Assembly (NCBI RefSeq): GCF_018476525.1
Contig: NZ_JAHCST010000044.1
Coordinates: forward strand, 1-64,000
Direction: 5' to 3'
Source of the DNA: Acrocarpospora catenulata
Lineage (GTDB): Bacteria; Actinomycetota; Actinomycetes; Streptosporangiales; Streptosporangiaceae
Length of the DNA: 64,000 nt
Shown piece after piece: positions 1-8,375 of the stretch (its first letter is position 1; every line of letters begins with the position of its first letter). Made by a program: the position numbers and the translations under genes. The notes under the pieces are model-generated. The model was not told the origin of the DNA, did not search any database, and worked only from the letters and a program-made list of their open reading frames with translations.

Positions 1-8
1 CCCACCCA

Positions 9-95
9 CCCACCCATTTGACCCTGCGGGTCCGGCTCCGGCTTCCGCCGGGGTGGTTGGGTGCCGCTCCTCGCATGGGGGGATTGATTGCCGTG
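9..95 (+). repeat. Left arm of 87-bp perfect inverted repeat
   Basis: Base-by-base comparison shows that 9-95 is the exact reverse complement of 562-648. The arms are 466 bp apart and lie in the two opposed blocks of the repeat array. All other units in the array are diverged, so this pair was copied or gene-converted recently. Confidence 0.9.
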
Positions 96-561
96 CGCGC
101 CCCACCCACCCTTCCGACCCTCCGGGTCCGGGCCCGGCTTCCGCCGGGAGAGTTGGCTGCCGTCCCGACATACGAAGGATTGGTTGCCGGGGAACCCCCA
201 CCCACCCTTGTTCGACCTCCGGTCGGGGGCCCGGCTCCGCCGGGGTGGGCGGTGGCCGTCCAGCACGCGAAAGCCTGATTTCCGTGTGCTCGCACCCACC
301 CTTTCGACCTTCGGTCGGCCCCGCCCCCGCCGGGCAGGCGAAGCCTCGTGTCGATCTTTGGCGCACAGGGGCGGAAGCCGACGGCCCCAGCGGAGCCGGG
401 TCTGCGACCGAAGATCGAACAAGGGTGGGTGGAAGTCCCCCCGGCACTCAAGGTGTCCACACCTCAGGGGAAGGCCCTTTCGTGTGCCGGACGGCAACCG
501 ACCCTCCCGGCGGAGCCGTGGCCAGACCCGAAGGGGTCAAAGCGTGGGTGGGTGGGAGTAC

Positions 562-648
562 CACGGCAATCAATCCCCCCATGCGAGGAGCGGCACCCAA
601 CCACCCCGGCGGAAGCCGGAGCCGGACCCGCAGGGTCAAATGGGTGGG
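562..648 (-). repeat. Right arm of 87-bp perfect inverted repeat
   Basis: This is the partner of the arm at 9-95, with identity over 87 bases. The next base outward (649 versus 8) is the first mismatch. The arm covers nearly one full unit of the array, including its GGCGGAAGCC hairpin and one G-rich boundary. Confidence 0.9.
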
Positions 649-839
649 CGGGCGGGAGTTTCCCGGCAATCAACCTTTGGTGTGCCGGACGGCAACCGAC
701 CTTCCCGGCGGAGCCGGGCCCGGACCCGAAGGGGTCAAAGGGTTGGGTGGGTGGGAGTTCCACGCCAGACGACGGCGAAGCCGGGTTCGAGCGAAGGTCA
801 TCAAGGGTTGGGTGGGACCTCCACGGCAACCATGTGGGC

Positions 840-2576
840 CTACGTGGGATCAGGTGTTGCTACCGGGACGATTTCGGGGGCGCCCATTTGGATGGCGTCG
901 GCTTCCTGGTCGGTGTCCTGTTCCTGGGAGGCTCGTTCGGCTTCCACTCGCTTCGTGTAGTACTCGATCTCGCGTTTGACCTGTTCGCCGTCCCAGCCAA
1001 GCGGGGGCGCCAGGAGTTCGGCGACCTCCTCGGCGACGGCGAGGCCGCGGTGGAAGGTCTCGATGGAGATGTGGGTGCGCCGGGTCAGCACGTCGTTGAG
1101 GTGACGGGCGCCCTCATGGGTGGCCGCGTACACGATCTCCGCGCGCAGGTAGTCGTCGGCCCCGGCCAGCGGATGAGCCAGCGTCGGATCGCCCTCGATC
1201 AGCACCAGCACTTCATCGATCATGGACCCGTACCGCTGGAGCAGATGCTCGATCCGAGCCACATGGAGCCCCGACGACTCCGCCAACCGATACCGAGAGT
1301 TCCACAGCGCCTGATACCCCTCAGCCCCGGCCAGCGGAATGCGATCCGTACAGGACGGAGGAACCCGCAGATCCAGCCCATGCGCGACCGCGTTGACCGC
1401 ATCCGCCGCCATCTTCCGATACGTCGTGAACTTGCCCCCCGCCACCATGACCAGCCCCGGCACCGGATGGGTGACCACATGCTCCCGAGAGAGCTTGGAG
1501 GTCTGCTCCGACTCCCCCTTCAGCAGCGGCCGCAGCCCCGCGTACACCCCTTCGACATCGTCCCTGGTCAAGGGCACCGACAGCACGGCATTGACGTGAT
1601 CGAGCACGTAGTCGATATCCGTCCGGGAAGCCGCCGGATGCGCCTTGTCCAACGTCCACGCGGTATCCGTCGTCCCGATGATCCAGTGCCGCCCCCACGG
1701 AATCACAAAAAGCACCGATTTCTCGGTGCGAAGAATGATCCCGGTAACCGAGTGGATCCGATCCCGAGGCACCAGCAGATGAATCCCCTTGGACGCCTTC
1801 ACATTGATCTGCCCGCGCCCACCCACAAGATCCTGAATATCGTCAGTCCAGACCCCCGTGGCATTCACCACCTGCCGGGCCCGAACATCGAGCTCCACCC
1901 CGGTCTCCAGATCACAGACCCGAACCCCGGTAACCCGCTCCCCTTCCCGAAGAAACCCCACCACCTGCGCCCGAGAAGCCACCTGAGCCCCGTAGGTGGC
2001 TGCCGTCCGCAGCAGAGTCATCACATACCGCGCATCATCCACCTGCGCGTCCCAATACTGCACCGCCCCCGTGAACGCCGCCCGCTTCAACGCCGGCGCC
2101 AGCCGCAACGCCCGCTTCCTGGACAGATGCCGATGCCCCGGCACCCCCCGCGTGAACCCGAGCGAGAACCCCAACGTGTCGTAGAGCACCAGCCCGGCCC
2201 CCACATACGGCCGCTCCCACCCCACATGCGTCAAGGGGAATAGAAACGGAACCGGCCGCACGAGATGCGGCGCGATCCGCTGCAACAACAACGACCGCTC
2301 CTGCAGCGCTTCCCGTACCAGATCGAAGTTGAGCTGCTCCAGATACCGCAACCCCCCATGGATCAACTTCGACGACCGCGACGAGGTCCCCGACGCGAAG
2401 TCCCGCGCCTCCACCAACCCCACCGACAACCCCCGGGTGGCGGCATCGAGCGCGACCCCCGCCCCGACAACCCCACCCCCCACCACAACAACGTCGAACT
2501 CCTGCGACCCCAGCCGCGACAACGCGTCAAACCGCTCCGCCGGCCCCAGCCTCGCCGTCCCCATCCGCGCCGTCAT
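840..2576 (-). CDS. glpD: Glycerol-3-phosphate dehydrogenase (FAD-dependent)
   Basis: GlpD oxidises sn-glycerol 3-phosphate to dihydroxyacetone phosphate at the membrane and passes electrons to the quinone pool. The 578-residue protein has the family's usual length. A Rossmann FAD motif GGGVVGAG lies at residues 33-40, followed by the GlpD hallmark around SSKLIHGGLRYLE (about 67-80), a DAO domain to about residue 390 and a C-terminal DAO_C domain. The start ATG at 2576 is preceded by AAAGGGAG; a second ATG four codons in is an alternative. It appears monocistronic: the array of repeats begins 13 bases after its stop. No glycerol kinase or facilitator gene is adjacent. Confidence 0.93.
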   Translation of the reverse strand: MTARMGTARLGPAERFDALSRLGSQEFDVVVVGGGVVGAGVALDAATRGLSVGLVEARDFASGTSSRSSKLIHGGLRYLEQLNFDLVREALQERSLLLQRIAPHLVRPVPFLFPLTHVGWERPYVGAGLVLYDTLGFSLGFTRGVPGHRHLSRKRALRLAPALKRAAFTGAVQYWDAQVDDARYVMTLLRTAATYGAQVASRAQVVGFLREGERVTGVRVCDLETGVELDVRARQVVNATGVWTDDIQDLVGGRGQINVKASKGIHLLVPRDRIHSVTGIILRTEKSVLFVIPWGRHWIIGTTDTAWTLDKAHPAASRTDIDYVLDHVNAVLSVPLTRDDVEGVYAGLRPLLKGESEQTSKLSREHVVTHPVPGLVMVAGGKFTTYRKMAADAVNAVAHGLDLRVPPSCTDRIPLAGAEGYQALWNSRYRLAESSGLHVARIEHLLQRYGSMIDEVLVLIEGDPTLAHPLAGADDYLRAEIVYAATHEGARHLNDVLTRRTHISIETFHRGLAVAEEVAELLAPPLGWDGEQVKREIEYYTKRVEAERASQEQDTDQEADAIQMGAPEIVPVATPDPT

Positions 2577-2714
2577 GGCTCTCCCTTTGCACGGCTTACG
2601 CCTACCCCTGTCGTCCTACCCGGAATCTACCGGCGAGTAGCCACTCAATCAGCCACAGACCCGAGGACGAGGGCGGCGCACGAGAACCGGCACGCCGCCC
2701 GGGATAGGAACGAG

Positions 2715-3470
2715 CTAGAGGTTGTAGCCACCGGCGACCTCGAGGTCCTGCGCGGTGATCCAGCGACCCTCCTCTCCCAGCAGCACCGCGACCACCATGC
2801 CGATGTCGTCGGGTTCACCGACCCTGCCGAGAGCGGTCTTCGCCGCGAGAGCGGGAATCACCTCGGGGAAGCGCTCGAAGGCGTTGTCCGAGATGCGCGT
2901 ACGGGTGGTACCGGGGGACACCGAGTTGACCCGGATACCCCGCTTACTGAACTCCTTGGCCATATAGCGGGTCAGCACCGTCAGACCACCCTTCATGGTG
3001 GCGTAGGCGGAGTACCCGGGTTCAGTAGTTCTGGACACCGAGTTACTGGTCATGTTGACGATCGCGCCGCCGTCGGCCAGCAGTGGCAGCAGGGTCTGGG
3101 TCAGGAAGTACGGCCCCTTGAGCAGAACCCGCATGAGCCTGTCGAACATCTCCTCCGAGGTGTCCTCGAACAACGCGTTCTCCCCGACCCCGGCGTTGTT
3201 GACCAGGAAGTCGAACGTGTCCCGGCCCCACGTTTCCCGAAGCGCCGCGGCGACCGACTCCCGGAAGGCCGGGAAGGTCTCCGACCTGCCGACGTCCAAC
3301 GGCAACGCGACGGCCGTACCGCCCTCCTTCTCGATGGTCGCGACCGTGTCCAGCGCCCCGGACTGATAGGAGTTGTAGGTCAGGATCACCCCTGTCCCAC
3401 GCTTGGCGATCTGAATGGCTGCGCTCTGCCCGATACCGGAGCTGGCCCCGGTGACAATCGCGACTCGCAT
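2715..3470 (-). CDS. Short-chain dehydrogenase/reductase (SDR family)
   Basis: This 251-residue classical SDR oxidises or reduces an unidentified substrate with NAD(P)H. Visible signatures are the cofactor-binding TGASSGIG at residues 7-14, NNAG at 91-94, a Ser around 142-144 and the catalytic YATMK with Tyr156 and Lys160. The NxVSPG motif follows (RVNSVSPG), and the C-terminus has the usual GG-Y-N-L ending. The sequence resembles FabG-like 3-oxoacyl reductases, but nothing nearby fixes the substrate. It is a single gene with its own start at 3470, upstream of and divergent from nagA. Confidence 0.85.
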   Translation of the reverse strand: MRVAIVTGASSGIGQSAAIQIAKRGTGVILTYNSYQSGALDTVATIEKEGGTAVALPLDVGRSETFPAFRESVAAALRETWGRDTFDFLVNNAGVGENALFEDTSEEMFDRLMRVLLKGPYFLTQTLLPLLADGGAIVNMTSNSVSRTTEPGYSAYATMKGGLTVLTRYMAKEFSKRGIRVNSVSPGTTRTRISDNAFERFPEVIPALAAKTALGRVGEPDDIGMVVAVLLGEEGRWITAQDLEVAGGYNL

Positions 3471-3639
3471 GTTACGCCCACCTGTTCATTCGGTCTGTGA
3501 GATTCGATTGATCCCATCAAACCAATGTGAGCAGGGAAAACGGTAGAACGATGCTTCTCACTCCTTGCCTGATCCTCTCATCATGGAGAGCAAGGGCGCC
3601 GCAGTAGATCACTCGCGGGCGACCATGGAGGATGGGAGG

Positions 3640-4779
3640 GTGAGCATCACACTCTCCGACGCCCAGATCGTCACCCCTGATGGCGTCCACCACGGCTGGC
3701 TGACCATCGAGGAAGGGCGGATCACCCATGTCGGGCATGGCCAGGCGCCCAGGAACGGGCACTCGCTGGCCGGGCAGACCATCGTCCCAGGGTTCGTCGA
3801 CATCCACGTCCATGGCGGTGGCGGCGCCGGATACCCGGCGGGATCGGAGGAGCAGGCACGGCAGACCATCGCCTTCCACCGGCGGCACGGCACCACCACG
3901 GCACTCGCCAGCCTGGTCACCGCGCCGCTCGACCACCTGAAGAAGTCCGCGGGGATGCTGGCCAAACTGTGCGCGGAAGGGCTGCTGGCCGGAATCCACT
4001 ACGAGGGCCCGTACATTTCGGCGGCCCGCTGCGGCGCCCACCGCCCCGAACTCCTCCGCGCCCCCTCCGCGACCGAATTCGCCGACCTGATCGGCGCGGG
4101 CGACGGCCACGTGCGCATGTTCACCCTGGCCCCCGAACTACCCAACGCCCTCGACGCGGTACGCGAATGCGTGAACGCCGGCGTAATCGCCGCCATCGGC
4201 CACACCGACGCCACCTACGAACAGGCCATGGCCGCGATAGACGAAGGCGCCTCAGTCGCCACCCACCTGTTCAACGCCATGCGCCCCCTCGGCCACCGCG
4301 ACCCCGGCCCCATCACCGCCGCCATGACCGACGACCGTGTCACCGTGGAAATCGTCAACGACGGCGTCCACCTGCACCCCAAAGTCATCGACCTGGTCCT
4401 GTCCGCCGTCCCCACCTCAAGAATCGCCTTCATCACCGACGCCATGAACGCCGCGGGAATGCCCGACGGCGACTACCCCCTCGGCCCCATGAAAGTCGAA
4501 GTACGCTCCGGCGTCGCCCGCCTGGCCGGCGGCGGCGCCATCGCCGGCAGCACCCTCACCATGGACACCGCCTTCCACCGAGCCATCCACCACAACAACC
4601 TCACCCTCCCCCAGGCCGCCGCCGTAACTTCCCTCACCCCCGCCAAAATCCTCGGCCTCTCCCACGAAATCGGCTCCATCACCACCGGCAAACAAGCCGA
4701 CCTCGTCATCCTCAACGAATCCCTGACCATCACCGGCGTAATGAAGAAGGGCACCTGGATTACTCAGCCGACCCCCTGA
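3640..4779 (+). CDS. nagA: N-acetylglucosamine-6-phosphate deacetylase
   Basis: NagA removes the acetyl group of GlcNAc-6-P to give glucosamine-6-P in amino-sugar recycling. The amidohydrolase-fold motifs are all present: FVDIHVHGGGG (metal-binding HxH), HYEGPYIS (metal Glu), IGHTDATYEQAM (His), ATHLFNAM (His) and ITDAM (catalytic Asp). The frame is open from 3565, but GTG at 3640 has GGAGG at 3627-3631 with an 8-base spacer and gives a 379-residue protein of normal length. I therefore prefer it over the ATG at 3625. No nagB or PTS gene adjoins, and I see no DasR-type operator upstream. Confidence 0.92.
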   Translation: MSITLSDAQIVTPDGVHHGWLTIEEGRITHVGHGQAPRNGHSLAGQTIVPGFVDIHVHGGGGAGYPAGSEEQARQTIAFHRRHGTTTALASLVTAPLDHLKKSAGMLAKLCAEGLLAGIHYEGPYISAARCGAHRPELLRAPSATEFADLIGAGDGHVRMFTLAPELPNALDAVRECVNAGVIAAIGHTDATYEQAMAAIDEGASVATHLFNAMRPLGHRDPGPITAAMTDDRVTVEIVNDGVHLHPKVIDLVLSAVPTSRIAFITDAMNAAGMPDGDYPLGPMKVEVRSGVARLAGGGAIAGSTLTMDTAFHRAIHHNNLTLPQAAAVTSLTPAKILGLSHEIGSITTGKQADLVILNESLTITGVMKKGTWITQPTP

Positions 4780-4801
4780 CAAATCCAGTACGTTGCCGGC
4801 C

Positions 4802-7800
4802 ATGAGCGACCTCGCCCCCGGCCTGTACGAGCAACTCGTCACCGAAGGACTGGCCCGTGAGCTGATCGCCCACGGCGACCTGGCCCAGCGGCGCCCGCTC
4901 GACCAGATCGAGGCCGCGGACGTACTCACCGCCCACCTGGCCGCACTCACCCGCAGGGCCCTGCGGTCGGTACGCGGCACCGACCCCGAACGACTGGCCG
5001 GCCAGGTCGAACTGGCCAACCGGCTCGCCGCCGTCCTGGGCGAAGTCGCGCAGGACGACCTGGTGGCCGGCTCGCGGGAACTGCTCCTGGCCGTGACGCG
5101 CCGACGTACCCCCACCGGCGAGCCGGTCTACCCGAGGCGCCCGGAGACTCCGCTCGCGGCGAGCGCACTGCTGGTCAACGGGCACGGCCAGCCGAGCGTG
5201 GGCCACGAACTCAGGCGGGAGCTGGCCTCGGCGGACCAGGTCGACCTGTTGTGCGCCTTCGTCCGCTGGTACGGCGTACGCATCCTGGAAGACGACCTGG
5301 CCGAGTTCGTCCAGCGGGGCGGCCGGCTGAGGGTCATCACCACCACTTATCGGGGCGCGACCGAACGCCGGGCGCTGGACCGGCTGGCCGAGCTGGGCGC
5401 CACGGTCAAGATCTCGTACGAGACCAGGACCACCCGCCTGCACGCCAAAGCGTGGCTGTTCCGCAGGGAAACCGGCTTCTCCACCGCGTACGTCGGCTCC
5501 TCGAACCTGTCCAAGTCCGCTCTGATCGACGGGCTGGAGTGGAACGTCCGCCTGTCGGCCGTGGAGCAGCCGCACCTGCTGGACACCTTCGCGGCCACCT
5601 TCGAGGAGTACTGGGGCGACCCGGCCTTCGAGGACTACGATCCCGCTTCAGCACAGGACCGCGCCCGCCTGGAGCGCGCGCTGGAGCTGGAAGGCGCGGG
5701 GACACGCGACCTGCCGCTGACCATCGCCTCGGTGGACGTGAACCCGTACGGCTACCAGAGCGAGGTCCTGGCCGAGCTCACCGCCGAACGCGAGATCCAC
5801 GACCGGTGGCGCAACCTGGTGGTGATGGCCACCGGAACCGGCAAAACGGTGGTCTCCGCGCTGGACTACCGCGAGCTGCGCGCGGCCGGCGAGGTCGACT
5901 CGCTGCTCTTCGTGGCGCACCGCCAGGAGATCCTCACCCAGAGCCAGGCCACCTTCCGCCAGGCGCTCCGCGACGGCGCCTTCGGCGAGCTGTACGCCGG
6001 CGGGCGGAAACCCGAGCAGTGGCGGCACGTGTTCGCCTCCATCCAGTCGCTGCACCGCCTCGACCTGGAGTTACTCGACCCTGCCGCGTTCGACATGGTG
6101 ATCGTGGACGAGTTCCACCACGCCGAGGCGGCCATGTACACCCGCCTGCTGGGCCACCTCACGCCACGCGTGCTGCTGGGTCTGACCGCCACCCCAGAAC
6201 GTACGGACGGCCAGGACGTCAAGCACTGGTTCGGCGGCCGGATCGCGGTCGAGCTACGCCTGTGGGAGGCCATCGAACGGCAGCTACTGGCGCCGTTCCA
6301 GTACTTCGGCGTACATGACGGGGTGGACCTGTCAGCTGTGCCGTGGAAACGCGGTCAGGGCTACGACCTGACGCGTCTCAGTAACGTGTTCACCGGCAAC
6401 GACGCCCGCGTCCGGCTGGTCCTGGAGACACTGCAGCGCAAGATCGGCGATCTCGGCCGGATGCGCGCGCTGGGCTTCTGCGTCAGCGTCGACCACGCCG
6501 AGTACATGGCCCAGCGTTTCACCGAAGCGGGCATCCCGGCCCTCGCCATCACCTCCCGCACCCCGCAGGCCGACCGGGAGGCAGGGCTCCGGAGACTCCG
6601 GTCGCGCGAGGTCGCCGTCGTCTTCGCCGTGGACCTGTTCAACGAGGGTGTCGACATCCCCAGCATCGACACCGTGCTCTTCCTGCGCCCCACGGACAGC
6701 GCCACCGTCTTCCTCCAGCAACTCGGGCGCGGGCTGCGCCTGGACGACGGCAAGGCCTGCCTCACCGTGCTGGATTTCATCGGCAACCAGCACCGCCAGT
6801 TCCGCTTCGACCGCCGCTACCGCGCGCTGACCGGCGCCAGCCGTACCGGGGTCGCCCGCGAGGTGGAAGCGGGCTTTCCCACCCTGCCGCCCGGCTGCCA
6901 CATCGACCTGGACCGCGAGGTCTCGCGGCTGGTGCTGCACAACATCCGCCAGACGCTGAACCTGCGCTGGCCCGACCTGGCCGCCGAACTCGCCGCGCTG
7001 CCCGCGCCGACCACGCTGGCCGCCTTCCTCGAAGAGACCGGGCTGGAGCTGGAGGACCTCTACCGCCGCCGCCATGGATGGGCCGCGCTGCGGCGGGCGG
7101 CGGGCAGAGGCCCTGCGGCGGGGCCGTTGGACGAGAAGATCGGCAAGGCGCTCGGCCGCATGCTCCACATCGACGACCCCGACCGGCTGGCTTTCCTGCG
7201 CCGCCTGAGCAGCGGGGAATCAGTTCGTGAGCAGCGGTTGCTCGCGATGCTCGATGTCGCCCTCTGGGGTGGCACCCAGCCCGCCTCCACGGCGGAGGAG
7301 CGGCTGGCGGAGCTACTGGCCCACCGGGACAGGGTGAGTGAACTCCTGGAACTGGCCGATCTGCTCGGCGAGCGCCGCCATCGCGTGACGCATCCGCTGG
7401 CGGGAGAGGTTCCCCTGCACATCCATGCCACTTACAGCAAGAACGAGGCATTGGCCGCTTTCGGCGTGGACAAACCCGCCCACATGCGCGAAGGCGTGAA
7501 ATGGGTGCCCGAGGCGAACGCCGACCTGTTCTTCGTGACGATCGACAAGTCCGTGTCGCTCTTCTCGCCTACGACGATGTACCACGATCGGGCCATCACC
7601 CCGAGCCTGTTTCAGTGGGAGTCCCAGTCCACGTTGCGTCGGAGCAATCCCACGGCACAGCGCTACCAGTCCGGACAGTCCAGCGTCCACCTGTTCGTCA
7701 GGGAGAACAAGCGCGATGAAGGGCTGGGTGCGCCGCCGTACCTGTACGCCGGGCCGATGACCTACGAGCACTGCGAAGGCGACCGGCCGGTGCGGTTCCG

Positions 7801-7864
7801 CTGGCGCCTGGAGCACTCGCTCCCGCTGGACGTGTTCCACTACGCCAAGGTCACGGCGGGCTGA
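4802..7864 (+). CDS. PLD-like nuclease / SF2 helicase / DUF3427 protein
   Basis: This large cytosolic enzyme (1,020 residues from ATG 4802; TTG at 4793 is the alternative) combines three parts. Near residue 215 is a phospholipase-D-type half site, HAKAW followed by GSSN; the Asp of the HKD motif is not in the usual place. An SF2 helicase core follows: Walker A MATGTGKT (about 342), DEFH (about 435), LTATPERTDG (about 460) and motif VI QLGRGLRLDDGK (about 640). The C-terminus matches the DUF3427 style (LFVRENKRD, YAGPMTYEHCEGDRPVRFRW). Proteins of this architecture are annotated as restriction-like helicases and occur in defence islands; activity here is inferred. It starts 22 bases after nagA and its 3' end overlaps the convergent SnoaL-like gene by 14 bases. 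Confidence 0.85.
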   Translation: MSDLAPGLYEQLVTEGLARELIAHGDLAQRRPLDQIEAADVLTAHLAALTRRALRSVRGTDPERLAGQVELANRLAAVLGEVAQDDLVAGSRELLLAVTRRRTPTGEPVYPRRPETPLAASALLVNGHGQPSVGHELRRELASADQVDLLCAFVRWYGVRILEDDLAEFVQRGGRLRVITTTYRGATERRALDRLAELGATVKISYETRTTRLHAKAWLFRRETGFSTAYVGSSNLSKSALIDGLEWNVRLSAVEQPHLLDTFAATFEEYWGDPAFEDYDPASAQDRARLERALELEGAGTRDLPLTIASVDVNPYGYQSEVLAELTAEREIHDRWRNLVVMATGTGKTVVSALDYRELRAAGEVDSLLFVAHRQEILTQSQATFRQALRDGAFGELYAGGRKPEQWRHVFASIQSLHRLDLELLDPAAFDMVIVDEFHHAEAAMYTRLLGHLTPRVLLGLTATPERTDGQDVKHWFGGRIAVELRLWEAIERQLLAPFQYFGVHDGVDLSAVPWKRGQGYDLTRLSNVFTGNDARVRLVLETLQRKIGDLGRMRALGFCVSVDHAEYMAQRFTEAGIPALAITSRTPQADREAGLRRLRSREVAVVFAVDLFNEGVDIPSIDTVLFLRPTDSATVFLQQLGRGLRLDDGKACLTVLDFIGNQHRQFRFDRRYRALTGASRTGVAREVEAGFPTLPPGCHIDLDREVSRLVLHNIRQTLNLRWPDLAAELAALPAPTTLAAFLEETGLELEDLYRRRHGWAALRRAAGRGPAAGPLDEKIGKALGRMLHIDDPDRLAFLRRLSSGESVREQRLLAMLDVALWGGTQPASTAEERLAELLAHRDRVSELLELADLLGERRHRVTHPLAGEVPLHIHATYSKNEALAAFGVDKPAHMREGVKWVPEANADLFFVTIDKSVSLFSPTTMYHDRAITPSLFQWESQSTLRRSNPTAQRYQSGQSSVHLFVRENKRDEGLGAPPYLYAGPMTYEHCEGDRPVRFRWRLEHSLPLDVFHYAKVTAG

Positions 7865-8375
7865 CGGTCTGGCCTTCGGTCTCCTCGATCGTCGGAACGT
7901 CGTCGAAGTTCAGCTTGGCGCCGAGTTGGCTGTACAGCTCAAGCTGGTCGAAGTAGATCCGATGGGTGATGATCTTCCCGTTGCTCACGGTGCAGGTGCT
8001 TGTGCCGCGGACCGTGACGGGGCGGCCTGTGCCCTGGAGCATTTCGCCCTCCGGGAGCAGGAACGGACCGGTGTGGGTGCCGGTGAGAACCCACTCGCTG
8101 ACCGCCGGATCCGCGCAGGTGACCGTGTGCCAGACGGTCATGCGCAGATCCGGGAAACCGTCGAAGAAGTCCTGGTAGAACGAGGAGATCTCGTCATGCC
8201 CCTCGGTCACACCCGCCGGGGTGACCAGCACCGCGTCCCGGCTGTGGCACCGCAGCATCCGGTCCAGGTCATGGCCGTTGAAAGCGTCAAGGAACTGGTC
8301 CTTGAGCACCCGGGCATCGGGTATGACCGTCCCTACGTGGGGCTTGTCCCAGCCGCCTTCCTGGTTCTCAGCCAC
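7851..8375 (-). CDS. SnoaL-like / NTF2-fold polyketide-cyclase-type protein
   Basis: The 174-residue protein has the pattern of the SnoaL/ester cyclase group: an N-terminal helix (FLDAFNGHDLDRMLRC), FYQDFFDGFPDLRMTV and a C-terminal beta sheet with GKIITHRIYFDQLELYSQLG. Members are small cone-shaped barrels that act as cyclases, isomerases or binding proteins. The substrate cannot be told here. Its ATG overlaps the 3' end of the upstream alcohol dehydrogenase gene by 8 bases, so the two are probably translated together. Its own 3' end overlaps the convergent helicase gene by 14 bases. Confidence 0.75.
   Translation of the reverse strand: MAENQEGGWDKPHVGTVIPDARVLKDQFLDAFNGHDLDRMLRCHSRDAVLVTPAGVTEGHDEISSFYQDFFDGFPDLRMTVWHTVTCADPAVSEWVLTGTHTGPFLLPEGEMLQGTGRPVTVRGTSTCTVSNGKIITHRIYFDQLELYSQLGAKLNFDDVPTIEETEGQTVSPP

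Larger units (their letters stand above)
1..826. repeat. Array of ~100-bp imperfect repeats in two opposed blocks
   Basis: This 0.8 kb has no credible gene. It is built from imperfect units of about 95-120 bp. A typical unit holds two small hairpins, CCCGGC-GGA-GCCGGG (704-718) and GACCC-GAA-GGGGTC, plus a boundary tract of the type GGGTGGGTGGG. Units from about 361 to 826 read one way, with boundary tracts near 430, 545, 645, 745 and 815. Units from 1 to about 350 read the other way, so the blocks meet near 350-360. The array runs off the left window edge and stops 13 bases before the glpD stop codon. Open frames cross it in all directions and are repeat artefacts. The role is unknown; a structured intergenic element or a glpD mRNA 3' end are possibilities. 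Confidence 0.85.

Noticed and set aside
1-826. CRISPR array
   Set aside because: Units are about 100 bp, imperfect and in two orientations, with no constant short repeat/unique spacer alternation and no cas gene nearby.
1-2243. Long open frames across the repeat array and antisense to glpD
   Set aside because: GC-rich repeats lack stops by chance; the products are Pro/Arg/Gly-rich low-complexity chains without ribosome sites or recognisable domains, and they run antisense to glpD.
2671-2700. Hairpin after the SDR gene as an intrinsic terminator
   Set aside because: GGGCGGCG pairs with CGCCGCCC, but no U-tract follows on the minus strand; I could not support a terminator.
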